Source: Mesorhizobium amorphae CCNWGS0123 (GTDB taxonomy: Bacteria > Pseudomonadota > Alphaproteobacteria > Rhizobiales > Rhizobiaceae). From it: DNA of 64,000 nt. Where the stretch lies: assembly GCF_001686985.1 (NCBI RefSeq), contig NZ_CP015318.1, positions 2,106,001 through 2,170,000 on the forward strand, in the 5' to 3' direction. Positions 43,663 to 52,756 of this stretch are shown here, in pieces (the stretch's first letter is position 1; each line of letters opens with the position of its first letter). The notes under the pieces are model-generated. The model ran no database searches, had not been told where the DNA came from, and saw only the letters and a list, made by a program, of their open reading frames with translations. The position numbers were made by a program, and so were the translations under genes.

Positions 43663-44730
43663 CTAGGAGTGCTTCTTCGTAATTTTACGCAGAAAAAACA
43701 ACGATTTACGCGTCATTCTATTCACCATCGGCGCTGCAAAGGTCAGGCCCGGCAGGGCACGTCTGAAGCCGTACATCTCAGGCCCGACCTCCCCGCCCGC
43801 ATTAAGCAACGAGGCAAACATGTGCGCGTAGTTCTCCGCCAGCACGCCCCAATCCCACTCTCGGATCGTCTCGAGCATGCGGGCGGCCATCCGCGACCGG
43901 AGCGATGGCGTGTCCCGCAACAAAGCGAGCTTGTTCGCAAGCCCTTCCGCTGTTCCATCGAAGAACAGCCCGTTGTCGCCATCCCGGATCAGCTCGGGCA
44001 TGGTTCCCACACGGGTCGTCACCAAGGGGACACCGCACGCCGCCGCCTCCAAGCAGGGATTGGGAGTGCCTTCGCTGCGACTGGCGCAGACATAAACGTC
44101 GAGCTCCCGATAGAAGTCGAGCATCTCGTCATGGCTACGCCAGTGTTGCTCCCGAACCGCAGTCAGCAGCCGCACGCCCGGCACGGCAGCGACCGCGGTC
44201 TCGATGACGTCGTGGAAGCCGCGATGTGCCGGACCATGGTTGCTCAGGCTTCCCGCCCATCCGACGCGGAGTTCGCCAGAATAGGGTTTTGGCTCTTGTG
44301 GGGGACAAAAGAATGTCGTGTCGACTCCATTGGGCGTGTAGTGGACCGGAACACGCAGGAGAGGAGCGTATTCGTGTTCGAGCTGCCGATTGTTGACAAA
44401 CACAGCGCGCGCCAGCCGGTGCAGGGCAGCGAGGCCAGGCTCGCGGAACTCGCCCTCCAGCTCTCTGTGGCTGCAGATCCCGATGAGCAGTCTGTCAGAC
44501 CGCCGGGCGAGGACCGATTCCGGCAGGGGCAGCTTCGCGAGTTGGAACCAATAGTAGATGAGCACGATGTCCGCCGCGTTCACGTCGGACTCAGTCACAT
44601 CATGCTGAAATCGTTCGACGATCTCGAACCTTCCTTTCAGCACGCGCCGGAGATTTTGGGTCTTGCGATCGATCGCCCAGCCGGGTCGGTCCGCGATCGC
44701 CAGGATGCGGGGGAGGTGTGCATCGCTCAC
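43663..44730 (-). CDS. Glycosyltransferase family 4-like protein
   Basis: 355 residues. The GT-B C-terminal domain is clear: VGWAGSLSNHG, FYRELDVYVCASRSEGTPNPCLEAAACGVPLVTTRVGTMPEL and IRDGDNGLFFDGTAEGLANKL (sugar-nucleotide EX7E-like region). The N-terminal domain is shorter than usual. A GTG start overlaps the stop of the upstream gene (GTGA). With the next two genes it forms a minus-strand glycan or surface-modification group. Confidence 0.88.
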   Translation of the reverse strand: MSDAHLPRILAIADRPGWAIDRKTQNLRRVLKGRFEIVERFQHDVTESDVNAADIVLIYYWFQLAKLPLPESVLARRSDRLLIGICSHRELEGEFREPGLAALHRLARAVFVNNRQLEHEYAPLLRVPVHYTPNGVDTTFFCPPQEPKPYSGELRVGWAGSLSNHGPAHRGFHDVIETAVAAVPGVRLLTAVREQHWRSHDEMLDFYRELDVYVCASRSEGTPNPCLEAAACGVPLVTTRVGTMPELIRDGDNGLFFDGTAEGLANKLALLRDTPSLRSRMAARMLETIREWDWGVLAENYAHMFASLLNAGGEVGPEMYGFRRALPGLTFAAPMVNRMTRKSLFFLRKITKKHS

Positions 44731-45584
44731 GAGGCGTACCGCTCAAGCCAGTGCGCCGACCATGGATTGGCCTCGTCCAGATCGTCGTCCGTCGCAGTGG
44801 CGCGCACCTTGGTGGCGTCCGGCAGCCGGATATCCTCTGATCGCAAGCGGGGTCGCCATCCGTGCCAACCACGACCAATGACCTCCTCGCTCAGGTACCG
44901 GCGGCCAACATACTTGCGCGCGGCGTGCTCTGCGCTCAGGAACAGATAATGCTTCATGCGAAAACGCTCGGGGTAGAGCCTCACCGGACCCCCGAAGCGT
45001 ACGAGATGGCCGCCTGACCACGCAATCTCCATGGGGCCGTCCTGTTTCTTGTACGCACGGACGCAGTGTGGGGAGGTCGGCCGGAACGGGTAGTAGGTGC
45101 GCAGCGTGTGTTGATAATCGGGATTGTCGTGATTGGGGGCTTCCCTGGTAGGAATGAACGTGAACTCGGAAAACTCGATCGCGTTGCTGCCGAGTGCGTC
45201 GGCAGCCGCAATGGCGGAGACCAACGATGCGTATGAAGTCGGCGGAAGGTGGATCTCGTCAGCGTCAACATGCATGAACCAGTCCGCTTCGAGCGACTGA
45301 AACAGTTCCTCCTTGCGACGAAGAAGGTGCTCCCAGCGATACCAGCCGCTATGCGGGATGCTTTCGAATCCTATCAGTCCGGCCCCGCTGTAGCGCTGGG
45401 CAATCTCAAGCGTTCGGTCCGTCGACTGATTGTCGCAGACGTAGACCTGCACGCCTTGACGAAAGAGGTTCTCGAGACATCCGGCGATGAACCGTTCTTC
45501 GTTCCGTGTTGTAAGGACCGCGACGACTCGCGGGGAGTTCCGATCACGCGCAGCATTCGCAATGTGGGTGTTGAGATCGACCAA
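44727..45584 (-). CDS. Glycosyltransferase family 2-like protein
   Basis: About 285 residues. GT-A features are VVAVLTTRNEERFIAGCLENLFRQGVQVYVCDNQSTDRT, LEADWFMHVDADEIH (DxD-type HVDADE) and an aromatic acceptor region (GHLVRFGG). The start is uncertain: TTG at 45584 lies in a run of TTG codons after AGAGGA; an earlier TTG at 45713 would add about 43 residues of non-family sequence. It is translationally coupled to the family 4 gene. Confidence 0.85.
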   Translation of the reverse strand: MVDLNTHIANAARDRNSPRVVAVLTTRNEERFIAGCLENLFRQGVQVYVCDNQSTDRTLEIAQRYSGAGLIGFESIPHSGWYRWEHLLRRKEELFQSLEADWFMHVDADEIHLPPTSYASLVSAIAAADALGSNAIEFSEFTFIPTREAPNHDNPDYQHTLRTYYPFRPTSPHCVRAYKKQDGPMEIAWSGGHLVRFGGPVRLYPERFRMKHYLFLSAEHAARKYVGRRYLSEEVIGRGWHGWRPRLRSEDIRLPDATKVRATATDDDLDEANPWSAHWLERYAS

Positions 45585-45823
45585 GTCCCTCAATCCTCTG
45601 TCGTGCGCTTCCGGATGCCATGCTGGCCGCTCAACTGATATGGCGCAATGACAGTCTAAAAACTCACAGCGGCCATGCCGGGCGCTATCACTTCCCAGCC
45701 TGAGGTGCAACACGCGCTCATAGCGGTTCCCGTCGCTCGGCTTCTCGGTAGCAGGGGCGGTCGCTGGCTACAGAGACGCCACGCCGAAAATGGCGCCGAG
45801 TGTGAACATTATTAGCCGACCAA

Positions 45824-47479
45824 TCATCGTCCTCGGACCCATCGAAATGCAGCAGCGCAAAATTGGGCGGCCTCATTGAGAAGTCGAGATCTTGTGGAGA
45901 TGAGTATGGCTCTCACAAAGATTTTGCATTTGGTGCCGCTACTGACCCACGGCTCCCGCAAGACAAGGTCTTTGTAATCTCGGAGAATCGAGATCAATTC
46001 GTCGGCGTGTGGTGCCAGCGTGCGACCCCGGACACTGTTCGGCCTGGCAACGGCCTGGAATGCCTCGCCAACGATCGATGGATTGAAGCGAGGTACCAGC
46101 ACATCGCGCAACACGTACCGGCTTCGGACCGGGTCGCTCGGGAACGTCTGATAGACCTTCTTCAGGAAGCGCCAGCGGCTTCTGCTCATGCGAATGCTAT
46201 AGGATGTGCTTTCGGAGTTGATGCACCAAACCGTGACGGCGCGATCGATAAAGGTGTTGGTAAAGCCAGCCCGGAACATTCTGAGGAAGAGGTCGTCGTC
46301 CTCGTACCCCATGAATTGCGGGTCAAAGCCCTGAACTGCCTTGAATGCTGCTCGGCTGATTATCGATGCGGAAGGCAGGACAAACATGTCCCCTGAGAGC
46401 ATATTGAAGATGTCGGCCTTGGGATGCGAACTGTGCGCCTTGATCACGGTGCTGCGTACAATATTCCCATCACCATCGGCTTCCATGAGATCAGCATAGG
46501 CCCATCCAAAACGCTCATTGTCCTGGACCGCGGCTCGAAGAACCTCAATGTGATCGGGAAGAAAGAAATCGTCTTGATCAAGCAGGCAAATGTACGGTGA
46601 CACAGTGGCGGCAACACCAGCATTGCGGGCCGCGCCTTGCCCCCCATTTTTTTGATCGACGACCCTGAAACCCAGCTCCTCGGCAAGTGCATGAAGGAAC
46701 TCTGCTTCCTCCGGCTTGGAGCCGTCATTGACCACCACGAATTCAGCCGGCGCCAACGACTGCCGCTGGACGCTCTCCACCGCTCGGCGGACGTACTTCG
46801 ATCCGTTGTAAAAGGGGAGGATCACTGCCACGTCAGATATGGCTGCTTGCGAAAGCCGCACCTGGGAGCCCTTGACGTAATCGGCCGGACTTGGCTTGAC
46901 CACTATCGATGCCGCCCTCCGCATCGCCTCGCTAGCATCTATTCCAGAGAATTGGGCAAGTTCATCCACGAAGCGTTCTGGCTTTAGCAGCGCCTTCTCA
47001 TAGGAGACAAGCATCAACGGGGCCGTTTGTCGAAGGGTAAAATCCGCAAGGTCTATTGACCACAAGGCGGCTCGCCGCAACTGATCGCGAAAATCGAAAA
47101 CCATGGAGATTTCTTCCCGCTTTGCGATCGCCACAGGATCCCGAAACGGTATGATGAAACGAGGGTTGCGGAACCAGGACGCGTCAAGGGTCTGGTAAGC
47201 GGTTGGGCGCTTGAATGCCCAGACATCATGAGCGCTGTTGTAGGCCTCAATAACCAGTGAGATGTCGGCGGGGGTATCCTCGATAGCTTTTGCCAGCCGC
47301 AAATCTTCTTGGATCGCTTCGTCAAGATCGGCGCCGAGATAAACCCCGAGGGCCCCTAAGGCTTTGGCCACCATCGTTGTGCCGGATCGCGGGACACCAA
47401 CAATGATGATTGTTGCATGCCTGCCTATCGGCGCGTCGTTCAGAACTGCGATACCGCTATTTTGCAATTGGTCAAGCAT
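45824..47479 (-). CDS. Sulfotransferase-like/glycosyltransferase family 2 fusion protein
   Basis: 551 residues in two parts. Residues 1-200 resemble a sulfotransferase or P-loop domain: TIIIVGVPRSGTTMVAKALG (5'-PSB loop VPRSGTT at 29-35) and FIIPFRDPVAIAKREE (3'-PB-like R-D-P). Residues 214-450 are a GT-A domain: VAVILPFYNGSKYVRRAVES, VVVNDGS (251-254), GGQGAARNAG and LLDQDDFF (DxD, 301-304). The ATG at 47479 follows GAGAAGCGG. Fusion suggests that one protein both extends and sulfates a glycan, or that the P-loop part is regulatory. Confidence 0.85.
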   Translation of the reverse strand: MLDQLQNSGIAVLNDAPIGRHATIIIVGVPRSGTTMVAKALGALGVYLGADLDEAIQEDLRLAKAIEDTPADISLVIEAYNSAHDVWAFKRPTAYQTLDASWFRNPRFIIPFRDPVAIAKREEISMVFDFRDQLRRAALWSIDLADFTLRQTAPLMLVSYEKALLKPERFVDELAQFSGIDASEAMRRAASIVVKPSPADYVKGSQVRLSQAAISDVAVILPFYNGSKYVRRAVESVQRQSLAPAEFVVVNDGSKPEEAEFLHALAEELGFRVVDQKNGGQGAARNAGVAATVSPYICLLDQDDFFLPDHIEVLRAAVQDNERFGWAYADLMEADGDGNIVRSTVIKAHSSHPKADIFNMLSGDMFVLPSASIISRAAFKAVQGFDPQFMGYEDDDLFLRMFRAGFTNTFIDRAVTVWCINSESTSYSIRMSRSRWRFLKKVYQTFPSDPVRSRYVLRDVLVPRFNPSIVGEAFQAVARPNSVRGRTLAPHADELISILRDYKDLVLREPWVSSGTKCKIFVRAILISTRSRLLNEAAQFCAAAFRWVRGR

Positions 47480-47737
47480 CGCCGCTTCTCGCAAATCGCA
47501 TTGCATACAGCAAGCCCACAACCCAATCGGCCGCGCGAAGCGTTCGCGTAACGTCGTGCCTGGCTGCTGCCAGTCCCGCTGATGCCGTCCCAGTGTTGCC
47601 CATGTGCCGGCGGTCGCAGTCACAATCGCCGTGTCGCCCCGCTTCAAGAAAGGCCTCTACCGGCTCGGGCCGGACACGATCTATGGCGAGCCGACCGACC
47701 TTGACGATCGGGCGTTGTTATCTGAGAAAACGGTTTG

Positions 47738-49060
47738 CTAAGCGTGGGGTGGGAGTGGAGACCCGCTGGCCTTTGCCCGGATCCAGTCCGAAACGCGATA
47801 GTATCGCAACATGGCGGCGGGAGCGAAGGACATGAAGAAGGGTGCGCGTCGCAGCGGCTCGAGCTTCAGCGCCAGGTCTTTTTCCGGGACCCCCTTCGCC
47901 CATTCGCCCAGTATGCCGCCAAGCATGCTTCCGGTCGGCACGCCGCGGCCGGACAGGCCAGTCAGCGCGACGACGCCCGGCGCGAGTTGGTAGAGACGCG
48001 GGATGGTGCGCTTCTGCATGTCCAGCTCGCCGAACCAGAAGTACTCCCATCTCAGATCGCTGCCGAGCTGCGGATGGAGCCAGCGCAGGCGATCGGACAT
48101 GAGGCGGTGGGTGAACGCCATGTCGCTTCCGCGCCGGCCCATCGGAAACATCGAGGCGACGATGCGTCCCTCGGCGTTGTATTTGTAGACGAAGATGTCG
48201 CCGCGGCCGTCATGCATCGTCGTGTTGCGCGGCAGGATGGTTTGGCGTTCGCTGGCGGTCAGCGGTTGGGTGGCGGCAACGAAGACCTTCTGCATCTTGT
48301 AGCTCCGGTCGAGGCCGGGCCATCCGTCGACGGTGTAGGCGCCGGTCGCAAAGATGACCTTGTCGGCGACGACGGTTCCTTCGCCGGCATGCACTGCCCA
48401 GGCACCATCCTGCCGCACGACATCGCGGACCGGCGAGCCCGTGTGGATCGTGCCTCCTTCCTCCATGACCGCGCGGGCCAGGCCTCTTGCATATCCCAAT
48501 GGATTGAGGTGACCAGCCTCGGCATGAAACCAGCCGCCATGATATCGCGGGCTGCCGGTCATCTCCTCGCTCGCCTGCCTGTCGAGCACCCGCGTCTTGG
48601 CGCCGACCGCATTGTACTGCTGCGCCTTTGCTTCGAGCCTGCCGACGCCGCCGGGCGTGAGCGCGCCCATGACGTAGCCGTTCTGCTGCCATTCGCAGTC
48701 GATGGCGTAGCGCTCGATCATCCCCGCGACCTGACTGTTGGCCCCGGTCTGCCGGGCGATCAGCCTTTCGGCCCATGGCTCGCCCAGCATGGCACGCAGT
48801 TCTGGCAGGCTGTAGTGGGTGAAGGTTGGCGTGCAGTGGCCGGCATTGCGCCCCGAGCCGCCGAAGCCGATCTCCTGCGCTTCGAGCAGAACCACGTCGA
48901 TGCCGTCGCGGGCAAGGTCGAGTGCGGTGGTCAACCCGGTGTAGCCGCCGCCCACGATGCAGACATCGGCCCGCCTGCGTCCTTGCAGCGGGCCGGTCTT
49001 TGGCGGCGGCGCCGCGGTCGCATACCAGAGCGAGACTTCAAACGGCGAAAACCTTGCCAT
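47738..49060 (-). CDS. FAD-dependent amine/amino acid oxidase (DAO family, PuuB-like)
   Basis: 440 residues. The N-terminal dinucleotide fold reads ADVCIVGGGYTGLTTALDLARDG, followed by EIGFGGSGRNAGHC, whose SGRNAG is typical of PuuB-like oxidases. The C-terminal end has GLSGRGVPTGSMLGGILGEW. Members oxidise N-substituted amines or amino acids. The ATG at 49060 is preceded by GAGG; a GTG overlapping the permease stop is an alternative. It ends a minus-strand uptake operon, so it may degrade the imported compound. Confidence 0.9.
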   Translation of the reverse strand: MARFSPFEVSLWYATAAPPPKTGPLQGRRRADVCIVGGGYTGLTTALDLARDGIDVVLLEAQEIGFGGSGRNAGHCTPTFTHYSLPELRAMLGEPWAERLIARQTGANSQVAGMIERYAIDCEWQQNGYVMGALTPGGVGRLEAKAQQYNAVGAKTRVLDRQASEEMTGSPRYHGGWFHAEAGHLNPLGYARGLARAVMEEGGTIHTGSPVRDVVRQDGAWAVHAGEGTVVADKVIFATGAYTVDGWPGLDRSYKMQKVFVAATQPLTASERQTILPRNTTMHDGRGDIFVYKYNAEGRIVASMFPMGRRGSDMAFTHRLMSDRLRWLHPQLGSDLRWEYFWFGELDMQKRTIPRLYQLAPGVVALTGLSGRGVPTGSMLGGILGEWAKGVPEKDLALKLEPLRRAPFFMSFAPAAMLRYYRVSDWIRAKASGSPLPPHA

Positions 49061-49071
49061 GCCGGGAGGCC

Positions 49072-49959
49072 TCACAGCATGTCGCTTCGCGCGTCGAGCG
49101 CATCGCGCAATCCGTCACCGATGAAGTTGAAACTGGTGACCGCCAGGGTGATGGCGGCGCCGGGAACGATTGCCAGCCACGGCGCGCTATCGAGATATTG
49201 CTGGGCGCCGTTCAGCATGTTTCCCCAGCTCGGCAACGGCGGCTGGATGCCGTAGCCGAGGAAGCTGACATAGGCTTCCAGAAGGATGGCGCGGGCAACG
49301 GTGAGCGTGGCCGCGACGATGATCGGGCCGATCGCATTGGGCAGCAGCTCGCGAAACATGATGTGGCTGTTGCTGAGCCCGAGCATGCGGGCGGCGACGA
49401 CGAAGTCGCGTTCGCGCAGCGAACGCACTTCCGCCTCGACGATGCGCGCGATTTCCATCCAGCTCGTTGCCGCGATGATCAGGGTGATCATGATTGGGCT
49501 CGGCTTGATGAAGGCCGCCATCGCCAGCAGCAGGAAGATGTTGGGGAAGGACAGCATCGCGTCGACGAAACGCATCAGCACCGTGCCGATGCGGCCGCCG
49601 AAGAAGCCGGCGGCGATCCCGAGCACGGTTCCGAAGACGGTGCTGATGACCATCGCGGCGAAGCCGACCAGCAGCGAAATGCGGCCGGCCATGAACAGGC
49701 GTGCCGCGATGTCACGGCCAAGCGGATCGGTGCCGAAGAAATGATAGCCCGTGAATGGCGGCGAGAACCGGCCACGCAGGTCGATGTAGAGATCGTCGAA
49801 GGGCAGCAGCCAAGGTCCGAAGACGCAGGCGAGGACCAGGACGATGATCATCACCAGGCCAAACATCGCCAGTCGATGACGGGCAAATCGGCGCACGCTG
49901 CGGCTATGCCACCAGCGTTGACTGGTGTGGGTGGGGATGAGGAAATCCGACTGGGTCAT
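49072..49959 (-). CDS. Peptide-type ABC transporter permease (DppC-like)
   Basis: 295 residues with about six helices. It shows the DppC/OppC N-terminal region (FARHRLAMFGLVMIIVLVLACVFGP), FFGTDPLGRDIAARLFMAGRISL and the ATPase-contact loop SLRERDFVVAARMLGLSNSHIMFRELLPNAIGPI. It pairs with the DppB-like gene 12 bases upstream. Such permeases carry oligopeptides, opines or glutathione-like compounds. Confidence 0.95.
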   Translation of the reverse strand: MTQSDFLIPTHTSQRWWHSRSVRRFARHRLAMFGLVMIIVLVLACVFGPWLLPFDDLYIDLRGRFSPPFTGYHFFGTDPLGRDIAARLFMAGRISLLVGFAAMVISTVFGTVLGIAAGFFGGRIGTVLMRFVDAMLSFPNIFLLLAMAAFIKPSPIMITLIIAATSWMEIARIVEAEVRSLRERDFVVAARMLGLSNSHIMFRELLPNAIGPIIVAATLTVARAILLEAYVSFLGYGIQPPLPSWGNMLNGAQQYLDSAPWLAIVPGAAITLAVTSFNFIGDGLRDALDARSDML

Positions 49960-49970
49960 CTCTTCGTTCC

Positions 49971-50921
49971 TCAGCTCAATCGAATGCGCGGATCGACGAA
50001 TGCGACGGTGAGGTCCGCGGCCAGATTGCCGACCAGGACGAGGACCGCGGACATCATCAGCAGGCCCATCACGACGGGGTAGTCGCTGTAGCCGAGACTA
50101 TCGAGGAACAGCCGCCCCATGCCGGGCCAGGTAAAGACCGTTTCCGTCACCAATGCGCCACCCAGTATTGTCGGTAGCTGCAGCCCCAGCAGGGTGATCA
50201 TCGGCAGCAGGGCGTTGCCGAGGATATGGCGAAGCAACACGCGTCGGGAACTCAGCCCCTTGGCCCGGGCCGTTCGAACGAAATCCTGGCTGATGACGTC
50301 GAGGGTCGCGGTGCGCATGTAGCGGCTCCACACGGCGATATTGACCAGCGCAAGAACGACGCTCGGCATGATGAGATGGATCGCGTAATCGCCGAGCGAG
50401 CCATCGCCGATCGTGTACATGTTGCCGGCCGGCAGCCATCTGAGCCGCAGCGAGAAGATGTAGATCGCGATCAACCCGAACCAGAATGTCGGGATCGACA
50501 GCGCCACCATCGCGCCGACCGTCGCGGCATAGTCGAAGATCGAATATCGCCTGAGCGCGCCCAGTACTCCGATCCAGCTGCCGACAAGAATGGCGATCGC
50601 GGTCGACACGCCCATCAGCAGCAATGTCGCGACAAGGTGCTCCCAGATGATGTCGAGTACAGGCCTGCCGTCCCGGTAGGAACGCCCCCAGTCGCCGCGA
50701 AGCAGGTGTGCCAGCCAGTCGATGTACTGGACAGGAAGCGGTCGATCGAGCCCCATTTGCGAGGCGATGCGATCGAGGTCGGCCTGCGTCATCCCTGGTG
50801 TCAGGGTGAATTGCGAGAGCGGTCCGCCCGGAGCCAGGTTCAGGACGGCAAAGCCGATCACCGAAACCAGCAGGAGCAGGACGAGGCTTTGCCAGAAGCG
50901 TCCCAGCAGATAGCGAAGCAT
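49971..50921 (-). CDS. Peptide-type ABC transporter permease (DppB-like)
   Basis: 316 residues with six helices, the typical N-terminus RYLLGRFWQSLVLLLLVSVIGFAVLNLAPGGPL, and the contact loop DFVRTARAKGLSSRRVLLRHILGNALLPMI. I chose the ATG at 50921 (GGAG 8 bases upstream) because the family start MLRYLLGR begins there; an in-frame ATG 12 codons upstream is possible. It lies in the same operon as the binding protein. Confidence 0.94.
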   Translation of the reverse strand: MLRYLLGRFWQSLVLLLLVSVIGFAVLNLAPGGPLSQFTLTPGMTQADLDRIASQMGLDRPLPVQYIDWLAHLLRGDWGRSYRDGRPVLDIIWEHLVATLLLMGVSTAIAILVGSWIGVLGALRRYSIFDYAATVGAMVALSIPTFWFGLIAIYIFSLRLRWLPAGNMYTIGDGSLGDYAIHLIMPSVVLALVNIAVWSRYMRTATLDVISQDFVRTARAKGLSSRRVLLRHILGNALLPMITLLGLQLPTILGGALVTETVFTWPGMGRLFLDSLGYSDYPVVMGLLMMSAVLVLVGNLAADLTVAFVDPRIRLS

Positions 50922-51027
50922 GCCGGTTGTCTCCGTTTTGCTGTCCGTCGGATACATTCGCGCCAGAAGCGCCCTTGTCGGCCACCAAGGCCGAGCCGGT
51001 CATGCCGGCCCGGCCTCTTCTGTGCTT

Positions 51028-52698
51028 CTATGCCCAGTACCAGGTGGCCACGTCCCAGGAGTCGATGCGCACATTGATGTTCGGCACGACGCCTTCGACA
51101 CCGGACTTGTGTCCGCGGACCGTCGCGTATTGGAACATCGGCAGGAATGGCAGGTCATTGCGCACGGCCTCCTGGATTTTCAGGTAAGCCTGTTTGCGCT
51201 TCTCCGGCACGAATTCGACACCGCCGGTTTCAAGCAGCTTGTCCACCTCCGGGCTGACATACTGCCAGGTATTCTGGCCGCCGCCGCCCTTGGCGGGAAT
51301 CGACTTCGAGCTGAGGTAGTCCGAAGTGTCGGGATCGGAGCCGGTCAGGAAGTTGATGCCGACGACGACGGAATCGAATTCCGACTTCATCCAGTAGTCG
51401 CCCCACATCACCGCCGGCGGCAGGTTGGAGATCTCCACCTCGACACCGATGTCGCGATACGATTGCTGGATGAACTGCTGCGCCTGTTCGCGGATATGAT
51501 TGCCCGCCGTGGTCGAGTTCTTGAACGAGAGGCGGACACCGTTCTTGACGCGGATGCCGTCCCCGCCGGGAACCCAGCCGGCGTCGTCCAGCAGTTTCTT
51601 TGCCTTGTCCAAATCGTATTCCTGCTTCGGCAGATCCGGATTGTAGTAGAAGGACTGCTGCGGCATGTAGGTTTCGGTCGGGGTCGGCAGCCCGTAGTAG
51701 AGGGCGTCGATGATCGTCTTCTTGTCCAGCGCATGGTACAGCGCCTGGCGAACGGCGAGTTCCTTGAACTGCGGGCGCTCCATGTTGAAGCTGAGCGACT
51801 CGATCGTGGCGGCGGGAATGACGGCGACCGCGGTGCTGCTCAACGCCTTGGCTTCCTCATAGTGGTCGGCGGTGATCCACTGCAGGCCGATGACGTCGAT
51901 GTCACCGGTCTTGAACTGGGTGTAGAGCACGGTCAGGTCCGGAATGTACTTGTAGATCAGGCTCTTCAGGTAGGGACCTTCGGCGAAGTAGTCGGTGTTC
52001 GCGGCCAGTTCGATGTGGTCGCCGGCCATGCGCTTCACCCATTTGAACGGCCCGGTCCCGATCGGGGCATTGTTGAACGGCGCGGTGTTCTTGTCCTCGG
52101 CCGCACCTAGCACATGTTTGGGAACGATGAAGGTCGCGGCCAGGATCGACGGGTAGGGCGCGTAAGGCTCCTTCATCTTCCATTTGATCTCGGTTGGCGA
52201 GACGACAGTCAGGTCCTGGACAAGTTCGTGGCCGGCGCGTCGCCAGCTGAGAAACTTCGGGTCGACCAGCAGTTCGAGCGTGAACTTGACGTCCTCGGCG
52301 GTGAACGGCTGTCCATCATGCCACTTCACGTCGTCGCGCAGCTTGACGTGCCACTCGAGCCCGTCGGCAGAGATGCCGCCGTTTTCGACGGTCGGCACCT
52401 CCTTGGCGAGCGCGGGGAAGAAATTGCCCTTGGGATCGACGCCGAAAAGCGGATCGAAGACGCTGAAGTGGATGCCCTCGTCGACTTCGATATGTATCAG
52501 GTGCGGGTTGAAGACGGTGGGCTCCTGGGAAAAGCCGACGATCACCTGTCCCTTGGGCTCGCTCGGCGGCGTTGCCGCAAAGGCCCTGCCTGCTCCCGTC
52601 AGGCCTGGCATGGTTAGGCCGGCGGCACCGGCGATTGCCATTCCAAGCGCCTGACGACGCGTCGGTCGAAAGGTAGTGCTGCTGCTCTTGTCTGACAT
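51028..52698 (-). CDS. ABC transporter substrate-binding protein, family 5 (DppA-like), Tat-type signal
   Basis: 556 residues. The N-terminus has the twin-arginine string TRRQALGMAIAGAAGL and then a cleavage region AGRAFAA, suggesting Tat export after folding. Family 5 features are VIVGFSQEPTVFNPHLI, the KLRDDVKWHDGQPFTAEDVKFT segment and YYNPDLPKQEYDLDKAKKLLDDAGW. It captures oligopeptide- or opine-like ligands for the two permeases and the fused ATPase at 55574. Confidence 0.95.
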   Translation of the reverse strand: MSDKSSSTTFRPTRRQALGMAIAGAAGLTMPGLTGAGRAFAATPPSEPKGQVIVGFSQEPTVFNPHLIHIEVDEGIHFSVFDPLFGVDPKGNFFPALAKEVPTVENGGISADGLEWHVKLRDDVKWHDGQPFTAEDVKFTLELLVDPKFLSWRRAGHELVQDLTVVSPTEIKWKMKEPYAPYPSILAATFIVPKHVLGAAEDKNTAPFNNAPIGTGPFKWVKRMAGDHIELAANTDYFAEGPYLKSLIYKYIPDLTVLYTQFKTGDIDVIGLQWITADHYEEAKALSSTAVAVIPAATIESLSFNMERPQFKELAVRQALYHALDKKTIIDALYYGLPTPTETYMPQQSFYYNPDLPKQEYDLDKAKKLLDDAGWVPGGDGIRVKNGVRLSFKNSTTAGNHIREQAQQFIQQSYRDIGVEVEISNLPPAVMWGDYWMKSEFDSVVVGINFLTGSDPDTSDYLSSKSIPAKGGGGQNTWQYVSPEVDKLLETGGVEFVPEKRKQAYLKIQEAVRNDLPFLPMFQYATVRGHKSGVEGVVPNINVRIDSWDVATWYWA

Positions 52699-52756
52699 TG
52701 GAGGCTCCTTCTTTAGTGTTCCACTTTCGCTGCGTCACGCTCTCTTGTCGGAGCGA

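Noticed and set aside
47628..47731. Plus-strand frame ending FKKGLYRLGPDTIYGEPTDLDDRALL then a stop
   Set aside because: It looks protein-like but has no start codon or ribosome site, no family I recognise, and lies in the short gap between two minus-strand genes; too weak to annotate.
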